In this document: positions 51,683 through 59,996 of the stretch, in pieces
How positions within the stretch are numbered: the stretch's first letter is position 1
How the letters are laid out: each line of letters opens with the position of its first letter
Assembly (NCBI GenBank): GCA_023229645.1
Contig: JALNYU010000015.1
Location: 33,274-97,273 of the forward strand
DNA: 64,000 bases
DNA from: Nevskia sp.
GTDB lineage: Bacteria; Pseudomonadota; Gammaproteobacteria; Nevskiales; Nevskiaceae
Direction: 5' to 3'
The notes under the pieces: model-generated
Databases searched by the model: none
What the model was told of the DNA's origin: nothing
The model's input: the letters and a program-made list of their open reading frames with translations, nothing else
Translations under genes and position numbers: made by a program

Positions 51683-51731
51683 GGGCCTGTTAACACGTAT
51701 GCGGTCGCTGCGCATACGTGTTAACAGGCCC
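51683..51731. repeat. Palindromic repeat family P, copy C
   Basis: 21-bp perfect arms (51683-51703 and 51711-51731) around GTCGCTG. The left arm starts GGGCCTGTTAACACGTATGC. It stands between the two SDR genes of one operon, where it could affect mRNA stability. Confidence 0.85.
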
Positions 51732-51785
51732 GAATAAAGCATTTTACGTTGCCGCAAAAATGCGCTGACTTTCTGGAGTAACTCG

Positions 51786-52697
51786 ATGCAAGATTTTAAA
51801 AACAAAGTCGCTGTGATCACCGGCGCCGGCTCCGGCTTCGGCCGCGAATTCGCCCGTTATGGCGCAGCGCACGGCATGAAGCTGGTGCTGGCGGATGTCC
51901 AGATGGACGCGCTGGAAACAACGCGCGCCGAAGTCGCAGCACTGGGCGTGGAGGTCATCACACGCCGTGCCGATGTCGCCCAGGCGGCGGACGTTGAAGC
52001 GCTGGCCTCGGCGGCGATGGACGCCTTTGGCGTGGTCCATCTGGTCTTCAACAACGCCGGCGTTGCCACCGGCGGCCTGATCTGGGAAAACAGCCAGCGC
52101 GACTGGGAATGGACGCTCGGCGTCAATCTTTGGGGCGTAATTCACGGCGTAAGAATATTCACGCCGCTGATGCTCGCCGCCGCCGCGAAAGATCCGGACT
52201 ACCGCGGCCACATCGTCAATACCGCGTCGATGGCCGGCCTGCTAACGCCACCCGCATCGGGCGTTTATAACGTTTCCAAACACGCCGTGGTCGCGCTCAG
52301 CGAGACGATGTTCCATGATCTATCGCTGGTGACAAAGCAGGTCCATTGCTCGGTGCTCTGCCCCTACTTCGTGCCGACTGGCATTCATCTGTCGCAACGC
52401 AACCGCCCAGATAAACTGAAAAACGAGGCGCCGCCGACCGCCTCACAGCTTGTTGCGCAAGCAATGGCCGAAAAGGCCGTGACCTCGGGCAAAGTCACCG
52501 CTGAGGCGGTGGCGACGATGACTTTCGACGCTATCCGCAACGAGGCGTTTTATATTTTCTCGCACCCGCGCGCGCTCGGCCTTGTGCAGCAACGCCTGGA
52601 AGATCTGGTCGCGATCCGCCCGCCAGCGGACCCGTTTGCCGATCGCCCCGACGTCCGTCTGCGGCTGGAGTCGGCGCTGAATCCAACGCAGTCTTGA
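51786..52697 (+). CDS. Short-chain dehydrogenase/reductase 2
   Basis: 303 residues. Classical SDR motifs are TGAGSGFGREFARYG, NNAGVATGG, NTASMAG and YNVSKHAVVALSE. The C-terminal part after about residue 220 is longer than usual. It follows palindrome copy C and has its own GGAG ribosome site. It is probably a hydroxyacyl or alcohol dehydrogenase of the same pathway. Confidence 0.92.
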   Translation: MQDFKNKVAVITGAGSGFGREFARYGAAHGMKLVLADVQMDALETTRAEVAALGVEVITRRADVAQAADVEALASAAMDAFGVVHLVFNNAGVATGGLIWENSQRDWEWTLGVNLWGVIHGVRIFTPLMLAAAAKDPDYRGHIVNTASMAGLLTPPASGVYNVSKHAVVALSETMFHDLSLVTKQVHCSVLCPYFVPTGIHLSQRNRPDKLKNEAPPTASQLVAQAMAEKAVTSGKVTAEAVATMTFDAIRNEAFYIFSHPRALGLVQQRLEDLVAIRPPADPFADRPDVRLRLESALNPTQS

Positions 52698-52704
52698 GCC
52701 AACG

Positions 52705-53160
52705 ATGCGTATTATTGAAAATCTAGCGCAACTGACAGCGCTGATCGGCAACGAGGTTGCGGTCAGCGATTGGCTGGGCGTTGAGCAAGACCGGATCCAA
52801 CAGTTCGCCGACGCCACCGACGATCAGCAATGGATCCATACCGACCCTGCCCGCGCACAGCGTGAATCACCGTTTCGGACGGCGATCGCACACGGCTATC
52901 TAACGCTCTCGTTACTGCCGCATTTCATGACGCAGGCCCTGCGGTTCAATGGTGTGCGCATGACCGTGAACTACGGCCTGAACCGCCTGCGTTTCCCGGC
53001 GCCGGTGCCGGTCGGCAGCCGCCTGCGGGCGCGCTTTACGCTAAGCGCAGTAGAACCCGTGGAGGGCGGCCAACAGGCGACTTGGTTGGTCACAATCGAA
53101 CGCGAAGGGGGCGACAAACCCGTGTGCGTGGCCGAGGCGTTGATGCGGTATTACAGCTAA
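52705..53160 (+). CDS. MaoC-family (R)-hydratase
   Basis: 151 residues with a hot-dog fold. The catalytic motif is FADATDDQQWIHTDPARAQRESPFRTAIAHGYLTLSL, holding the Asp/His pair of enoyl-CoA hydratase 2. It begins 7 bp after the second SDR and ends the plus-strand operon. It would hydrate an enoyl-CoA to the (R)-hydroxy form, as an alternative to the FadJ-like protein. Confidence 0.92.
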   Translation: MRIIENLAQLTALIGNEVAVSDWLGVEQDRIQQFADATDDQQWIHTDPARAQRESPFRTAIAHGYLTLSLLPHFMTQALRFNGVRMTVNYGLNRLRFPAPVPVGSRLRARFTLSAVEPVEGGQQATWLVTIEREGGDKPVCVAEALMRYYS

Positions 53161-53168
53161 ACGAGCCA

Positions 53169-53196
53169 GCCTGCAAGGCAGTACGCTCTTGCAGGC
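53169..53196. terminator. Hairpin between convergent maoC and lipoprotein genes
   Basis: GCCTGCAAG (53169-53177) pairs with CTTGCAGGC (53188-53196). It lies between two stop codons only 45 bp apart, so it may end both transcripts. T-runs are short (CTTTAG), so the strength is uncertain. Confidence 0.55.
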
Positions 53197-53205
53197 CGGT
53201 GCTCT

Positions 53206-53874
53206 TTAGTTCGCCGCAGGCGGCAGGCGGAAGTCTCCAATCTCATCTAATAACCCAGAGATTTGGTCGTCAGCGGCTTGATTCGCGACTTCGTGGAATC
53301 CGGCACGGATGCGTTCCGGCTCTGCGAGAAACTCTTTTAGCGAATACTGCACGCGCTCAGAATCATTGTTGTCTTCGTCGGAAAATATCGTCTTGCCGTT
53401 GCGATCGGAAACTTTTGTTTCCACTCGGAGTATTGTCTTTAGTTTTCCAGAGAGTACGTTTTTGGCGATAAATCCATACTTGGTGATCGAAAATCGCAGC
53501 ACGACATCGGCCTGCTTGGGATCGTCAACGATCTGTAATCGCCCACTCTTATTGATGATGTCCTTCGCTTCCTGAACCAAGATCTGGTCCATGGCAATAC
53601 CTTTGCCTTGGAGGTATCGCCCGAGGTCCTCGTCTGGGCCATTGGCCGCCGCGATGCTGCCGCCAATCAAACCCCCAACACCTTGACCCCAGGCTTGCCC
53701 TGCCGACAAGTAAAACACTTTCGGCGGCAACGTAACCCGATCATCGACCACAATCGTCATGACCGAGTTCAGAGGTTTATACGGCTTCGGCCCGCTACTC
53801 GCACAGCCCTGCACAAATAACACGGCGGCAATTACGAACAGCGAAAAACCGCGAATCTGCGTTGCATGCTGCAT
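53206..53874 (-). CDS. DUF4410-like lipoprotein
   Basis: 222 residues. The signal peptide ends in a lipobox (FVQGC, Cys24), so it is a lipoprotein, probably on the outer membrane. The mature part has a glycine-rich segment (GVGGLIGGSIAAANG) and a domain with ADVVLRFSITKYGF and TILRVETKVSDRNGKTIFSDED, like DUF4410 proteins. The function is unknown. Confidence 0.75.
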   Translation of the reverse strand: MQHATQIRGFSLFVIAAVLFVQGCASSGPKPYKPLNSVMTIVVDDRVTLPPKVFYLSAGQAWGQGVGGLIGGSIAAANGPDEDLGRYLQGKGIAMDQILVQEAKDIINKSGRLQIVDDPKQADVVLRFSITKYGFIAKNVLSGKLKTILRVETKVSDRNGKTIFSDEDNNDSERVQYSLKEFLAEPERIRAGFHEVANQAADDQISGLLDEIGDFRLPPAAN

Positions 53875-53954
53875 AAAGCCCCTGATCGCGTTAACGTCGA
53901 CGGTGCGGTTTTAGCATAGTTCAGCCCACGCCGCGGTCAAAAGCGGCGCTGGAC

Positions 53955-54419
53955 TCAAGGATTCTCCCGCTCCCAAACCTGCGTGCGCCCGATCAGCGAG
54001 AAGCCGATAAAGCCGCGCACGCGGAGCTTCTTGCCGTCGTCATCCAGCTTCAGCTTGCAGCGGTAGACGGAGCCGTTTTCGGGGTCGAGGATGTCGCCGC
54101 CGCGGTAGTCGTCTTCGGCGCGCACCATGTCGCGGATAATCAGCAAGCCGAAGATCGGCTGATTTTTACGCGCGTCGGTGCATTTTTCGCAGCGTTCGTT
54201 TTCGCTGCCCGGTTTGAAGCTCTTTTCCAGGCGCCCGAACAACTTGCCGTCTTGCTCGAAAATACGAACTAAGCCACGCGGCTTACCGGTGTTGTCGTCG
54301 ATCGTTTTCCATAGGCCGACTGGCGAATTTAAATCCTCGGCCGACGCCCGGTGGGGGGCGGTAATCATCAGCAGTGTAATCGCAGCGGTCGCGAGCAATC
54401 GGCCTAGGCTTGCCTTCAT
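53955..54419 (-). CDS. DUF2147 family exported protein
   Basis: 154 residues with a signal peptide (LLATAAITLLMITAPHRASA). The DUF2147 domain follows: PVGLWKTIDDNTGKPRGLVRIFEQDGKLFGRLEKSF, then DILDPENGSVYRCKLKLDDDGKKLRVRGFIGFSLIGRTQVWER. It is a small beta-barrel-like periplasmic protein of unknown role. The start ATG at 54419 follows GGAG. Confidence 0.9.
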   Translation of the reverse strand: MKASLGRLLATAAITLLMITAPHRASAEDLNSPVGLWKTIDDNTGKPRGLVRIFEQDGKLFGRLEKSFKPGSENERCEKCTDARKNQPIFGLLIIRDMVRAEDDYRGGDILDPENGSVYRCKLKLDDDGKKLRVRGFIGFSLIGRTQVWERENP

Positions 54420-54586
54420 CTGTTGCGCTCCAAAATTTCGCTTCGTGAATGGGAAATAGTCGATACGGCCGACACATATCGGCGGCATCCAGGTGTCCTC
54501 AGTATTGTGGAGCGCGGCGCGACGTGAACCAACAACTATCGAGATTACGTCGATTGGGTGTTGTTGGATCGCGATTATTGAAAGGG

Positions 54587-55474
54587 CTATTGCGCCGCCG
54601 TCAGCGCTTCAAACCCTGCGGTGACGTCGGACAACTCTTCGTCGATGCCGCTCTGGCGCAGTTGATGAAAGCGATTGTTGAGGCGCTCCAGCAATTCGTC
54701 GATATTGCGCTCGGCGCGCTGCATCGCGGCGAGGCGGCTGGCGTTCTCGCTGGCCAGCGACTCGGCGCAGGCCCTGAATAAACAAACGAATAGATACTCG
54801 CGAATCAATGCACCTAAGGTTGCGGTGCCGTCACCGAAGATCTCTGGCAGCAGCTTCGTTGGCCAAGCGGTTTCGGTACGCTGCTGGCGCCACACCTCGT
54901 CCAGCGGCAATAAGCACAGGCCATAGGGCGCATAGGCGGCAGCGTTGCCGGGCCGGTTGTAGAACAGATGCAATTCGGCAAGTTCAACGCCCGCTTCGCG
55001 GGCTTCGGTTTCGAGCAAAATCTGCCCTACGAGCGGCGTCACCGCTTGCACCGACGTGGGCACCGGCAGGCAAGCTACCGGCGTTAAACCGGCGTCCAGC
55101 AACCGCACTTGCACCCGTTCGCCCACGGCCCAAACCCGCGGTGTCCCTGGCACTGCTGCGAGCGCCTCGAGCGCGTAGTCGGCCACTTGATCGTTGAACT
55201 GGCCAACCAAGCCTTGGTCGGAACCCAAGATAACGGCACCGATCACGCGCTTAGCGCTGACCTTCCGTGATGGATGGACAGGACTCAGCGAAGCCGCGCG
55301 CAAACACGCTCCCAAGCCGAGTTCAATGGTGTCTTGATAGTCAGCCAGCGCGCGAACCGATTGCTCGTACTGGCCGATACTCGACGCCGCCAGCGCCTTC
55401 ATTGTCCGCACCACCGCCTGCAAGTTGCCGGCGCTGTCGATTTTTCGCCGCAAGCTCTGCGTGCTTACGCTCAC
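54587..55474 (-). CDS. atpG: N-ATPase gamma subunit
   Basis: A 295-residue rotor shaft subunit. The N-terminal coil (LRRKIDSAGNLQAVVRTMKALAASSIGQYE) and the C-terminal coil (AMQRAERNIDELLERLNNRFHQLRQSGIDEELSDVTAGFEAL) match the gamma family; the middle is divergent, as in N-type ATPases. It is last in the atpDCQRBEFAG operon and overlaps atpA by 4 bp. Confidence 0.92.
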   Translation of the reverse strand: MSVSTQSLRRKIDSAGNLQAVVRTMKALAASSIGQYEQSVRALADYQDTIELGLGACLRAASLSPVHPSRKVSAKRVIGAVILGSDQGLVGQFNDQVADYALEALAAVPGTPRVWAVGERVQVRLLDAGLTPVACLPVPTSVQAVTPLVGQILLETEAREAGVELAELHLFYNRPGNAAAYAPYGLCLLPLDEVWRQQRTETAWPTKLLPEIFGDGTATLGALIREYLFVCLFRACAESLASENASRLAAMQRAERNIDELLERLNNRFHQLRQSGIDEELSDVTAGFEALTAAQ

Positions 55475-57045
55475 GGCTTAGCCGGCTTTGCTGGGTCTGC
55501 TGGTGGCGCCGCTACCGCTGTGCGATTCAGCTCCGCCAGCGCGGCACGCGCGATCGTGACGATCGCATCGCTATCCTCGTCGCTGAGCTGCTTTGCCGTA
55601 TCCAGCCGCGCCACCACCGCCTTTGGAATTTTCACCGCCGCCGACCGCACGGCGTGCTCGGCGGCAGCCATTTGCGCTAATGGCAGGTCATCAAACAATT
55701 GCGCGGTGACAGCCAATAACACCGAAATCTGCGCCGGTAACGATACCGGTGCAGCCTCCGGCTGCTTTAGGCAGGCGCGAATGCGCCGGCCGTGCTCGAC
55801 GATCTTGCGGGTTTCATCGTCCAGGCGCGCGCCAAAGCGGGCGAAGGTTTCCAATTCCTCGAACTGTGCGTAGGCCAGCTTCAGATCACCAGCCACTGCG
55901 CGATACGCCGCACGCTGCGCCTTGCCGCCGACGCGCGATACCGATTTGCCAACATCAACGGCCGGCAACACGCCGAGTTCGAACAGCGACGGCGACAACA
56001 CGATTTGGCCGTCGGTAATCGAAATCAGATTGGTCGGAATATAGGCCGAAATATTCTGCGCTTCGGTTTCGATAATCGGCAGCGCCGTTAGCGAGCCACC
56101 ACCAAGCGCCTCGCGCAAATGCGTCGAACGCTCCAGTAGCCGCGAATGGATGTAGAAAATATCGCCGGGGAAGGCTTCGCGACCGGGCGGCCGACGTAGC
56201 AGCAATGAGAGTTCACGGTACGCCCGTGCGTGCTGGGTGAGGTCGTCGTAAACGATCAAAACATCGCGGCCGGCCTGCATAAAATACTCGGCGATGCTGG
56301 TCGCCGCGTACGGCGCAACGTAGGCAAGACCTGGCGGGTCGTTACCTTCAGTGACGACAACAACGGTGTGCGCCATCGCGCCTTGTTCGCGCAGAACCGC
56401 GATGGCTTTTGCCACCGCCGAAGCCCGTTGGCCAATCGCGCAGTAGACGCACAGCACGTTCTTGTCGCGCTGGTTCAATATCGTATCGAGCGCGATAGCG
56501 GTCTTACCGGTTTGGCGATCACCCAGAATCAGCTCGCGCTGGCCGCGCCCGATTGGAATCAGCGCGTCGATGACTTTGAGGCCGGTTTGAATCGGCACCG
56601 TCACCGGCGCTCGATCCATAATCGCAGCCGCGGGCCGCTCCACCGGCAGGCGCGTGTCAGTCAGCACCGGGCCTAGACCATCGAGCGGTCGGCCTAACGG
56701 GTCGATCACACGACCGAGCAAAACCTCGCCGACACCAACATCCATCACGCGACCGGTACGCAGCACTTCATCACCAGCTTGCAGATGCCAGTAATCGCCG
56801 AGCAAAACGACGCCGATTTCCTGTTCGTCAATATTGAACGCGATGCCGAACACGCCGCCGGGAAACGCCAGTAATTCTTCGGAGCCGACGCCCGCCAAGC
56901 CGATGACGTGGGCAATGCCAGTCGAGACGCTGGCGATCGTGCCGACCTCGCGCGGCGCCAACTGCGCCGTATACGCCGTGCGGGCCGCGCTGATCCGCGC
57001 GAAGCTGCCGTCGAGAACCTGCTGTACGCTTTCCGTCTCGCTCAT
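55471..57045 (-). CDS. atpA: N-ATPase alpha subunit
   Basis: 524 residues. The P-loop is GDRQTGKTAIALDTI. The family motif is LPIIETEAQNISAYIPTNLISITDGQI. The C-terminal domain is followed by a Pro/Ala tail. It overlaps atpF by 4 bp and atpG by 4 bp. It is the non-catalytic nucleotide subunit of the head. Confidence 0.95.
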   Translation of the reverse strand: MSETESVQQVLDGSFARISAARTAYTAQLAPREVGTIASVSTGIAHVIGLAGVGSEELLAFPGGVFGIAFNIDEQEIGVVLLGDYWHLQAGDEVLRTGRVMDVGVGEVLLGRVIDPLGRPLDGLGPVLTDTRLPVERPAAAIMDRAPVTVPIQTGLKVIDALIPIGRGQRELILGDRQTGKTAIALDTILNQRDKNVLCVYCAIGQRASAVAKAIAVLREQGAMAHTVVVVTEGNDPPGLAYVAPYAATSIAEYFMQAGRDVLIVYDDLTQHARAYRELSLLLRRPPGREAFPGDIFYIHSRLLERSTHLREALGGGSLTALPIIETEAQNISAYIPTNLISITDGQIVLSPSLFELGVLPAVDVGKSVSRVGGKAQRAAYRAVAGDLKLAYAQFEELETFARFGARLDDETRKIVEHGRRIRACLKQPEAAPVSLPAQISVLLAVTAQLFDDLPLAQMAAAEHAVRSAAVKIPKAVVARLDTAKQLSDEDSDAIVTIARAALAELNRTAVAAPPADPAKPAKP

Positions 57046-57869
57046 GCCTGGGCCGCGTTTGAGTCAGCGCTCGCAGGCGCCGGCTTGCTGGCCGACTGTG
57101 CGGCGCGGTCAGTTGCTTGCTTCAGCAAATCGCCGACGGCTTGCTCCAGTGCCGCCAGATAGGCTGCGATGCTCCATGCCAGCTTCTGGCCATTCGCGGT
57201 GAATTCGATGCCGCTGACCAAGTCCGACGCGGTTTCAAAGCGCAGCCGAACCTCGGTAGCGAAAGTTTCGTTTAGCGCCTGCTGGACCGCGGCCTGCGTT
57301 TCTGGCGGCAATTCAAAAGCGCTGCGTAAAACAGCGGCGTCGGGCGCGGATTTGATCGCGGTAGCTAATGTCGCTTTGGCAGCATCGTCGAGTGCACGCA
57401 TGCGGCGGATGAAGACCGCGGCCATTTCCGCTTCCAATCCCACCGTCGCTAGGTCGCTTAACGTCTTGCGCGCAATTGCGAACACCTCCTGCTCGGCGCG
57501 CTGTGCGATCGCGAGATTCAGCGCCTTCGCATCGTCGCGCAGCGCTGCTGCACGCTTTGCACGCAGCTGATCGGCATCGCGGCGCACCTCTTCTAGCTGG
57601 CGCTGCCGCTCGGCAGCGATTTCGGTATTCAAACTCGCCATCCGCGTATCGCGCTGTTGATCAAACTCTGCGTTTCGGCTTTCGTAGCCACTACGTGCCT
57701 TCTCCGCCTCGATATTCTTCGCGTCCGCCGCAGCCAGCGCCGCAGCGATCCGTTGCTCGCGTGCCTCGATTGCCTGCAGCACTGGCTTATAGAGAAATCG
57801 CTTCAGCAGCCATACCAGAACTAAAAAGTTAAGGAGCTGCGCGCCGACGGTAAACCAGTCGATGAGCAT
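57042..57869 (-). CDS. atpF: N-ATPase b subunit (long form)
   Basis: 275 residues. One membrane helix near the N terminus (LLNFLVLVWLLKRFLYKP) leads into a long charged coil. Its C-terminal part (from about 160) is extended against ordinary b subunits of about 160 residues. The operon lacks a delta gene, and the extension may do delta's work, as is thought for N-type ATPases. Confidence 0.92.
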   Translation of the reverse strand: MLIDWFTVGAQLLNFLVLVWLLKRFLYKPVLQAIEAREQRIAAALAAADAKNIEAEKARSGYESRNAEFDQQRDTRMASLNTEIAAERQRQLEEVRRDADQLRAKRAAALRDDAKALNLAIAQRAEQEVFAIARKTLSDLATVGLEAEMAAVFIRRMRALDDAAKATLATAIKSAPDAAVLRSAFELPPETQAAVQQALNETFATEVRLRFETASDLVSGIEFTANGQKLAWSIAAYLAALEQAVGDLLKQATDRAAQSASKPAPASADSNAAQA

Positions 57870-57872
57870 CGT

Positions 57873-58154
57873 TCATTGTCCGGCCGTTTTTTCAATCACA
57901 TGATTCCAGAACGGGTTTGCGAAAATAAGAATCATCGAAACGACGAAACTATAAATCGCCGTCGACTCGATCATCGCCAAGCCGACGAATAGCGTCCGCG
58001 TAATTGTTGCCGAGGCGTCCGGCTGCTGCGCCAGCGCGGTCAGCGCCGTCGCAACAGAGCGGCCTTCGCCGAGCGCTGGCGCCATGCAACCAATGCTGGT
58101 GGCCAGCCCAGCGGTAAGAATCGAGATCGCAGCGATGATCGTTACGGGGTCCAT
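57873..58154 (-). CDS. atpE: N-ATPase c subunit with two membrane glutamates
   Basis: A 93-residue hairpin of two helices. The ion site is E63-S64-T65 with Y68, equal to E65, S66, T67 and Y70 of the sodium-binding Ilyobacter ring. The site of Gln32 is Glu (E30, in GEGR). Two carboxylates per subunit are typical of N-type rings. Sodium or proton use cannot be decided from sequence; the Burkholderia N-type ring has been reported as proton specific. Confidence 0.95.
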   Translation of the reverse strand: MDPVTIIAAISILTAGLATSIGCMAPALGEGRSVATALTALAQQPDASATITRTLFVGLAMIESTAIYSFVVSMILIFANPFWNHVIEKTAGQ

Positions 58155-58277
58155 AATGGCGTCCTAATAAGTGAGTGATTCCGTATTTCGCAATTGCCCA
58201 AGTGGCCATTGCCCTGCAGAGACCCATACCGCGACACGATTTCGCGCAAATTTTTCATGTCTCGCGACTATAGAACA

Positions 58278-58967
58278 TCAAGCCGATGACGCAAGCTTAG
58301 GCCGGCCGGTATTCGCGGCCGCGGCGATGTAAACCGCAGCCAGTATGCTGAAAATATAGGCTTGCACCATGCCGGTAAGTAAGCCCAAGCCGGTCATTAC
58401 AATCGGGAAAAAGAACGGTGTGATCGTTAATAGAATGCCGATAATCATGGCACCGCTCATCATGTTTCCGAACAGGCGCACAGCCAGCGCCAAGGTGCGT
58501 GAAACCTCGCTGACGATATTAAACGGCAGCATGATGAACGTCGGCTCCATATACGATTTCAGATAGGCGCCGAAACCTTGCGCTGCAATACCAAACAGCG
58601 GCACGGCTACGAATACACAGAGCGCCAAGGCTACGGTTGTCGAGAGCGAGCCGGTGGGCGGCTCGAAACCAGGAATCAACGTGCTTAGGCTGGACGCTGC
58701 GACGAATAGAAACAAGGTGCCGAGAAAAGCGACGTAGTGCTTAGGCTGCTTTAAGCCAACCTCTTCGATTTGTTTCTCAATACCGCTGACGATGATTTCC
58801 AGCAAATTCTGCCAAGGCGCGCGCTCTAAATCCATCGATAGCTTGCGTGTTATTAGCTTGGCGCCAACAACCAAAACCGCCATCAATACCCAGGTAAACA
58901 CCAGCGTGGCGTTGATTTTGAAAAAACCGTGCTGCCAGAAAATCCACTGATCAGGCGTCAGGCGCAT
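58278..58967 (-). CDS. atpB: N-ATPase a subunit
   Basis: 229 residues with five to six membrane helices. The essential Arg is in SRTLALAVRLFGNMMSGAMIIGILL. The start ATG at 58967 follows GGAGG and overlaps atpR by 17 bp. It forms the stator ion path beside the c ring. Confidence 0.94.
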   Translation of the reverse strand: MRLTPDQWIFWQHGFFKINATLVFTWVLMAVLVVGAKLITRKLSMDLERAPWQNLLEIIVSGIEKQIEEVGLKQPKHYVAFLGTLFLFVAASSLSTLIPGFEPPTGSLSTTVALALCVFVAVPLFGIAAQGFGAYLKSYMEPTFIMLPFNIVSEVSRTLALAVRLFGNMMSGAMIIGILLTITPFFFPIVMTGLGLLTGMVQAYIFSILAAVYIAAAANTGRPKLASSA

Positions 58968-59271
58968 GCGGTGCCTCCGACGGATCTTGCAGCTGGGAAT
59001 CACGTGGCCTTAGCCAGGCGGTTACGATCAGCCGCGCGACAAAGAAGCCGAACAAGCACAGCAGCCAGCGCTGCCAATAAGACCCTGCGAGTCCATAGAA
59101 GCCCGCCAGCGTTACGCTAATGCGCAGCAGCAGGCTCGCGGCAAACCATAGCGCAGGGCGCGGCGACCGCAGCCCGCGTTGTACCGACCACCACAAACCG
59201 CCGAAGAAAAATACGCCGAGCGCGGCGCCGGCAAGCGCAACCCAGCCGTCCAGTAGCCAGTCAGTCATCAT
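58951..59271 (-). CDS. atpR: N-ATPase AtpR subunit
   Basis: About 106 residues with three membrane helices. The family stretch is GGLWWSVQRGLRSPRPALWFAASLLLRISVTLAGFYGL. AtpR is found only in N-type ATPase operons and may help c-ring assembly. Its start lies among ATGs at 59277, 59271 and 59268; the middle one has the best spacing to GAG. Confidence 0.9.
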   Translation of the reverse strand: MMTDWLLDGWVALAGAALGVFFFGGLWWSVQRGLRSPRPALWFAASLLLRISVTLAGFYGLAGSYWQRWLLCLFGFFVARLIVTAWLRPRDSQLQDPSEAPHAPDA

Positions 59272-59626
59272 GATCATCTCGTTCGCCGCGGATCGCGGCG
59301 TCCTCCTTGGTAACCCAGTGCCAGGCATTGAAACAGCCGACCGTCAGGCCGCCGATCAACAGCGCGAGTGTCCAGGAATGGCCGCCGGGATAGTGCCGGT
59401 CCAGCCATAACCCAAGCGCCGCGCCGAGCAATGTAGGCACGACGACCGACCAGCCGATCAAGCCCATCATGCCTAAGCCGAACCAGACGCCGGACGCATC
59501 TCGGCGCCGCGCGTGCAACTTGCGTGCTGCTTTTACGCCGATCTGGGCACTGAAATCCTGCCCGGATTTCGTCTGCGGCGACGATCCTGCCTTTGATGGA
59601 CGCGGTTCATTCATGCTGGAATGCAT
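59261..59626 (-). CDS. atpQ: N-ATPase AtpQ (AtpI-like) subunit
   Basis: 121 residues from the first ATG; ATG at 59614 is an alternative. There are two C-terminal membrane helices (MMGLIGWSVVVPTLLGAALGLWLD and WTLALLIGGLTVGCFNAWHWV), as in the AtpI/AtpQ family. The N-terminal 45 residues are basic and probably cytoplasmic. It overlaps atpC and atpR, which suggests tight coupling. Confidence 0.9.
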   Translation of the reverse strand: MHSSMNEPRPSKAGSSPQTKSGQDFSAQIGVKAARKLHARRRDASGVWFGLGMMGLIGWSVVVPTLLGAALGLWLDRHYPGGHSWTLALLIGGLTVGCFNAWHWVTKEDAAIRGERDDHDD

Positions 59627-59996
59627 CCATCCGCCGCAGGAAGCCGGTTTCCAGCTTCGCCATCACGGAGCGCACGTTCTCGGCATGGGCATCGAGCACC
59701 AGAAACTCACGCTCCACTGCCGTGCGGAGCTGCGCCAAGTCGGTACCGCCTTGTGCGCGCCGAACGGACACTTTCACATCCGCCCCGGTCTTGATCAGCA
59801 CGCCTTCGTCGACGGCAACAAAGACCTCGCCTGCGGCTGCGGTTTCGTAAATTAAGATGCCCGGCCCGAGCGCCGCCACGCAGTCCAGCCGATGCGGCAG
59901 CAGGCCAAACGAGCCGTTGCGCGTCTCGGCAACGATACGCGTGACGTCGGCCGCCTCGGCAAATATTTTGAACGGCAATAGAATCTTAAGATTCAT
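59607..59996 (-). CDS. atpC: N-ATPase epsilon subunit
   Basis: About 129 residues. The beta-sandwich domain is NLKILLPFKIFAEAADVTRIVAETRNGSFGLLPHRLDCVAALGPGIL, and a helical C-terminal hairpin follows. The start ATG at 59996 overlaps the end of atpD by 11 bp; the frame upstream of it is only arginine-rich out-of-frame atpD sequence. Confidence 0.9.
   Translation of the reverse strand: MNLKILLPFKIFAEAADVTRIVAETRNGSFGLLPHRLDCVAALGPGILIYETAAAGEVFVAVDEGVLIKTGADVKVSVRRAQGGTDLAQLRTAVEREFLVLDAHAENVRSVMAKLETGFLRRMDAFQHE

Noticed and set aside
51780..52697. Recent duplication of the two SDR genes around palindrome copy C
   Set aside because: The two proteins share only general SDR motifs and differ in length and sequence, so they were not duplicated together with the repeat.
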